A stretch of DNA of 64,000 bases from Novipirellula herctigrandis (GTDB taxonomy: Bacteria; Planctomycetota; Planctomycetia; Pirellulales; Pirellulaceae): assembly GCA_007859835.1 (NCBI GenBank), contig SJPJ01000001.1, forward strand, positions 2,259,771-2,323,770, read 5' to 3'. The notes under the pieces are model-generated. The model saw only the letters and a program-made list of their open reading frames with translations. It had not been told where the DNA came from and made no database searches. Numbering within the stretch: the stretch's first letter is position 1; every line of letters starts with the position of its first letter. The position numbers and the translations under genes were made by a program. Of the stretch, positions 61,400-64,000 are shown piece by piece.

Positions 61400-61464
61400 C
61401 TGCGCCCAGACGCTGACGCTTACATTCAAACCAATTCAAACCAATTCAACCGCGTGAGACCAAA

Positions 61465-62877
61465 ATGAAAATACCTTTCAGAGAACTGACCACTTGGACC
61501 GCTGCCGCGGCGGTCGCTTTATGTTCCTACGCGAAGGCCGCTGAGGGTCTCGAGCACCAGATGATGGTGCAACGGGCTTGCGAAGCCGCCATCTGGGCCA
61601 TGCCCGCGGCTGCCATGATCGACTTCGAGAAGGCGACCAAGCGTGATCTCGGCGGCGACGTTAATGACGTTGTCTATGTCTCGAAACCATTCGCCTCCCG
61701 CCATGGCTTTCTCACTGCCAACGATGTCACGCCCTACGCCTGGTCGTCGATGAGCACCGAGGACGGTCCGTTGGTGGTCGAAGTCCCGCCGGCCAACGAC
61801 AAGGTCGGCTACTTCGGTACCATCGTCGATGCCTGGGACGTACCACTGATCGACGTCGGAACGACCGGTCACGACAAGGGCAAGGGCGCAAAATACCTTC
61901 TGCTGCCGCCCGGCCACGAAGGTGACATTCCGGAGGGCTACGTGGCGGTGCCGGCCACCACCTACAACTCGGGTTTTTCCTTTCGCCCGGTGATGAAAGC
62001 GGACGCTACTTTCGAGGACACGACCGCCTATGCGAAGGAGTTGAAAATCTATCACCTGTCCGAGGCTGACAACCCGCCTGCGACGAAGCACATCGACGCC
62101 TTCCCGAAAAAATACGGCAGCCTGCCGACCTACGACATGACCTATTTCCAGGACATCTACGATGTCATCAACCGAGAACCGGTCCGCGAACAGGACAAGG
62201 CGATGATGGCGCTGCTGGCTGGTATCGGCATCGAGAAGGGCAAACCGTTCGAGCCCACCGCCGATCAGGAAAAAGCGATGCTCGAGGGCCTGTCGCGCGC
62301 CTATGACTGGATGCAGGCCTACTTCACCACCGATGGCAAAGCGGTGCTTCCCTGGTGGGAGGACCGGAAATGGTACATGTGGAATTTCGCCGAGGGCCAG
62401 GCCGAAGCGGGATTCCCGTATGTGACCGAGGACCGCATTCTGATCGACGAGCGTTCCGGAGGCAGTTTCTTCTGGATTACTTATTTGCCGAAAAACCTCG
62501 GCGGCGGCACCTTCTACCTGACCGGGCTTCGCACCGCCGACGGCGAGATGTTCAACGGCAAGGACACCTACAAGCTGACGGTTCCGCCGGACACTCCCGC
62601 CAACGACTTCTGGTCCGTGATCGTCTACAGCATGAAATCGAAAGGCTTCGTCGAAGACGTCGATCGGGTTGGCCTGTCCTCCAGACAACTCGATCAGATG
62701 AAGAAGAACGCCGACGGTTCGGTCGATATCTACTTCGCGCCAAAGCCGGTTGAAAATTTCGAATCGAACACCATTCCCACTGGCGAGGACTTCTTCCTGC
62801 TCTTCCGCCTCTACGGTCCGGACAAATCATTCTTCACCAAAAAGTGGAAGCTCGACGACGTCCAGAAGATTCGGTAA
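61465..62877 (+). CDS. Secreted DUF1254/DUF1214 protein, copy 3 (divergent)
   Basis: The 470-residue protein has a signal peptide (TTWTAAAAVALCSYAKA). Its DUF1254 part reads RACEAAIWAMPAAAMIDFEK, GFLTANDVTPYAWSSM and GPLVVEVPPANDKVGYFGTI, and its DUF1214 part reads KDTYKLTVPPDTPANDFWSV and YSMKSKGFV. It is less like copies 1 and 2 than they are like each other, and its sequence looks richer in G+C, so it may have joined the operon later. The 10-bp unit CAAACCAATT is duplicated at 61427-61446, just upstream of its start. Last gene of the module. Confidence 0.9.
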   Translation: MKIPFRELTTWTAAAAVALCSYAKAAEGLEHQMMVQRACEAAIWAMPAAAMIDFEKATKRDLGGDVNDVVYVSKPFASRHGFLTANDVTPYAWSSMSTEDGPLVVEVPPANDKVGYFGTIVDAWDVPLIDVGTTGHDKGKGAKYLLLPPGHEGDIPEGYVAVPATTYNSGFSFRPVMKADATFEDTTAYAKELKIYHLSEADNPPATKHIDAFPKKYGSLPTYDMTYFQDIYDVINREPVREQDKAMMALLAGIGIEKGKPFEPTADQEKAMLEGLSRAYDWMQAYFTTDGKAVLPWWEDRKWYMWNFAEGQAEAGFPYVTEDRILIDERSGGSFFWITYLPKNLGGGTFYLTGLRTADGEMFNGKDTYKLTVPPDTPANDFWSVIVYSMKSKGFVEDVDRVGLSSRQLDQMKKNADGSVDIYFAPKPVENFESNTIPTGEDFFLLFRLYGPDKSFFTKKWKLDDVQKIR

Positions 62878-63058
62878 ATCGTTCCAATGCTTAGGCGGCG
62901 GCAGCATCGCCCGGCGTTTCTCCGCAGCCTCTTTCATCAACGGCAAGCCAAGGCAGGAACGAGGCAGCCAGGGATCAAAGCAACTCGTGTTTTTATCTTG
63001 CCCCTGACAGTCGCAACCGTCATCGAAAAAATCACGGAGCAGATCATCGCAACAAACG

Positions 63059-63319
63059 TCATTGCAAATCTGCTCCGACTCTTGAAACAGACCAAATTCG
63101 TCGACCGCCAAATACCGATTGCATGCAATGGTCAGTAGCAGAGCTATGATAATGCGGTGGACGACGGGGCAGTATCTCAAGCCGCTCGGGTAGAGAGTCG
63201 GAGACAATTTCCGAACTTCTCGGGTTGGCGACCCGATCTCGCTGCCACCACAGCACCGCACGCCCCAACAAACACGCCACCCCTTTCACCTGATCCGCCG
63301 GCAATACCGAATCCTGCAT
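63059..63319 (-). CDS. Hypothetical small protein, start inside direct repeat B
   Basis: The 86-residue frame starts MQDSVLPADQVKGVACLLGR at an ATG after GGAGGGGAG, and for about 47 residues equals the protein starting at 56491 apart from a few changes. After DSLPERLE it continues with unrelated residues (PRRPPHYHSSATDHCMQSVF). Thus only the gene start is conserved between the two loci. Function unknown; one or both may be broken. Confidence 0.45.
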   Translation of the reverse strand: MQDSVLPADQVKGVACLLGRAVLWWQRDRVANPRSSEIVSDSLPERLEILPRRPPHYHSSATDHCMQSVFGGRRIWSVSRVGADLQ

Positions 63320-63420
63320 CGCGTCTCCCCTCCAAAACAAACCAAACTCAACAAGCCAAACTCAACGACGCCTCTCTGGGTTACTAATGCAAACGGCGCG
63401 AGCGGATTTTCTGGAAAATG
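63179..63420. repeat. Direct repeat B, about 240 bp, right flank of the TetR-DUF1254 module
   Basis: Same sequence and orientation as 56351-56590, from AAGCCGCTCGGGTAGAGAG to TTTTCTGGAAAATG, with scattered single changes and a two-base length difference. The sequences differ completely outside these limits. Confidence 0.93.
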
Positions 63421-63825
63421 GGATCGGAAGCCCGTTGTCCAAAAAATCTCTGCGTCGGTGGGATTCAAATAAGGGCAAGGTCGGCGAGACAAGAGAGTGC
63501 CGAGAGTTCCGGCCCCGAGGGCTTGCAAGGTCGCCCCACCTCCCGCGATGGAGACGCTCCAAACCGAGAGCCAGAGAACCCGGCCAGAAATCGCCGACCA
63601 ATTCGTTTACCCGACCGTCAACCGAAGTTCGTCGAGAAATCGAGAGTTGAGCAAACCACACCTCGCTCAAACCAGCTCTTAACCACTGATGTGAGGGGAT
63701 CGCATCCGTGCCAGGTAAACACGGGCGCAGTATCGGCTCGTTTTTCTTCCCGCTCACGTAATATCGCGTGTTTGTCGTCTTTTGCACGACGTAACGTTGC
63801 TGCCAAACAAATGACAAGTTGACTT
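63421..63825. other. Intergenic stretch, no recognised feature
   Basis: About 400 bases with no gene I can support. It ends in the promoter region of the HTH gene, with TTGACT at 63819-63824 as a possible -35 box. Confidence 0.4.
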
Positions 63826-63845
63826 TTGTTGCACGTGTGCAACAA
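63826..63845. promoter_or_regulatory. Perfect 20-bp palindrome, candidate operator
   Basis: TTGTTGCACGTGTGCAACAA is a perfect palindrome directly after a TTGACT box and about 78 bases before the ATG of the HTH gene. It would overlap the spacer of that promoter, where a repressor would block RNA polymerase. Confidence 0.65.
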
Positions 63846-63922
63846 TTAAATCGTGGCCGATGAGCTGCGGTTTTCTGTCCGATTTGCGAATCAGCCCCTC
63901 CATATAAACCGGACGTGTCGTC

Positions 63923-64000
63923 ATGGTCCTTCACGAAATCGTTGCCCGCATCCAAGTACGAAAACGAGAGCTCGATATCTCAGTTTCGGATCTCGCGCGC
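63923..64000 (+). CDS. HTH (XRE-type) regulator, partial at the window edge
   Basis: The 26 visible codons read MVLHEIVARIQVRKRELDIS and VSDLAR, the first two helices of an XRE/Cro-type HTH (as in HigA- or HipB-like antitoxins). The rest lies outside the window. With the perfect palindrome upstream it looks autoregulated. It may be the antitoxin or regulator of a system that continues to the right. Confidence 0.55.
   Translation, partial: MVLHEIVARIQVRKRELDISVSDLAR

Noticed and set aside
61519-62688. Long minus-strand frame (389 codons) opposite DUF1254 copy 3
   Set aside because: Same reason: it mirrors a GC-biased gene and shows no domain or ribosome binding site.
63362-63955. Minus-strand frame of 197 codons at the right end
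   Set aside because: It runs across direct repeat B and the promoter of the HTH gene, and no part resembles a protein family.
1-64000. Complete IS element with inverted repeats, or an integron integrase
   Set aside because: Only transposase remnants (25878 and 29940) were found, without terminal repeats. No tyrosine recombinase is coded anywhere in the window.

Overview
The window looks like a chromosomal segment of a marine planctomycete, most likely Rhodopirellula or a close relative in the Pirellulaceae. The reasons are a run of seven secreted formylglycine-type sulfatases, a DUF1559-like pilin-like protein, an SHD1-domain protein, DUF1254/1214 paralogues, EF-hand tails on secreted enzymes and moderate G+C. 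This placement rests on gene content only.

1-4.8 kb is an integron cassette array. Three attC-like sites (the first cut by the window edge) and the start of a fourth separate a DUF1559-like gene, a reversed parDE toxin-antitoxin pair and a DUF3592 gene. A group IIC intron of the attC-targeting kind sits at the fourth site in reverse orientation. A second complete group II intron lies inside it, and part of the host intron is lost. The far end abuts a PQQ/malectin gene that has lost its 5' end.

4.8-30.7 kb is mixed accessory territory. Intact genes encode a thiamine-binding protein, a SOUL protein, a slipin, a CvfB-like protein with an internal deletion, a nitroreductase, a Tat-exported GH20-like protein, tRNA-Cys, a 55-residue SEC-C protein, an esterase, a reductase, a DoxX-MarR-metallo-hydrolase-VOC operon, another putative glycosidase and a macro-domain protein. 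Between them lie many broken genes. Several breaks coincide with short tandem duplications (6-18 bp units), which recur across the whole window.

30.7-55.3 kb is one block of 14 minus-strand genes: seven sulfatases, a GH29 and a GH95 fucosidase, a GH141-like beta-helix enzyme, two paralogous five-bladed propeller hydrolases, an SHD1-TIM-barrel protein and a histidine phosphatase with EF-hands. Together they read as an export-directed pathway for a sulfated, fucose-containing polysaccharide such as fucoidan. No SusC/SusD pair, transporter, regulator or formylglycine-generating enzyme for it is visible here.

56.3-63.4 kb is a TetR regulator followed by three DUF1254/DUF1214 secreted proteins. 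The module is bracketed by two direct repeats of about 240 bp, each carrying the start of the same small gene. The window ends in the first codons of an HTH regulator behind a perfect 20-bp palindrome.
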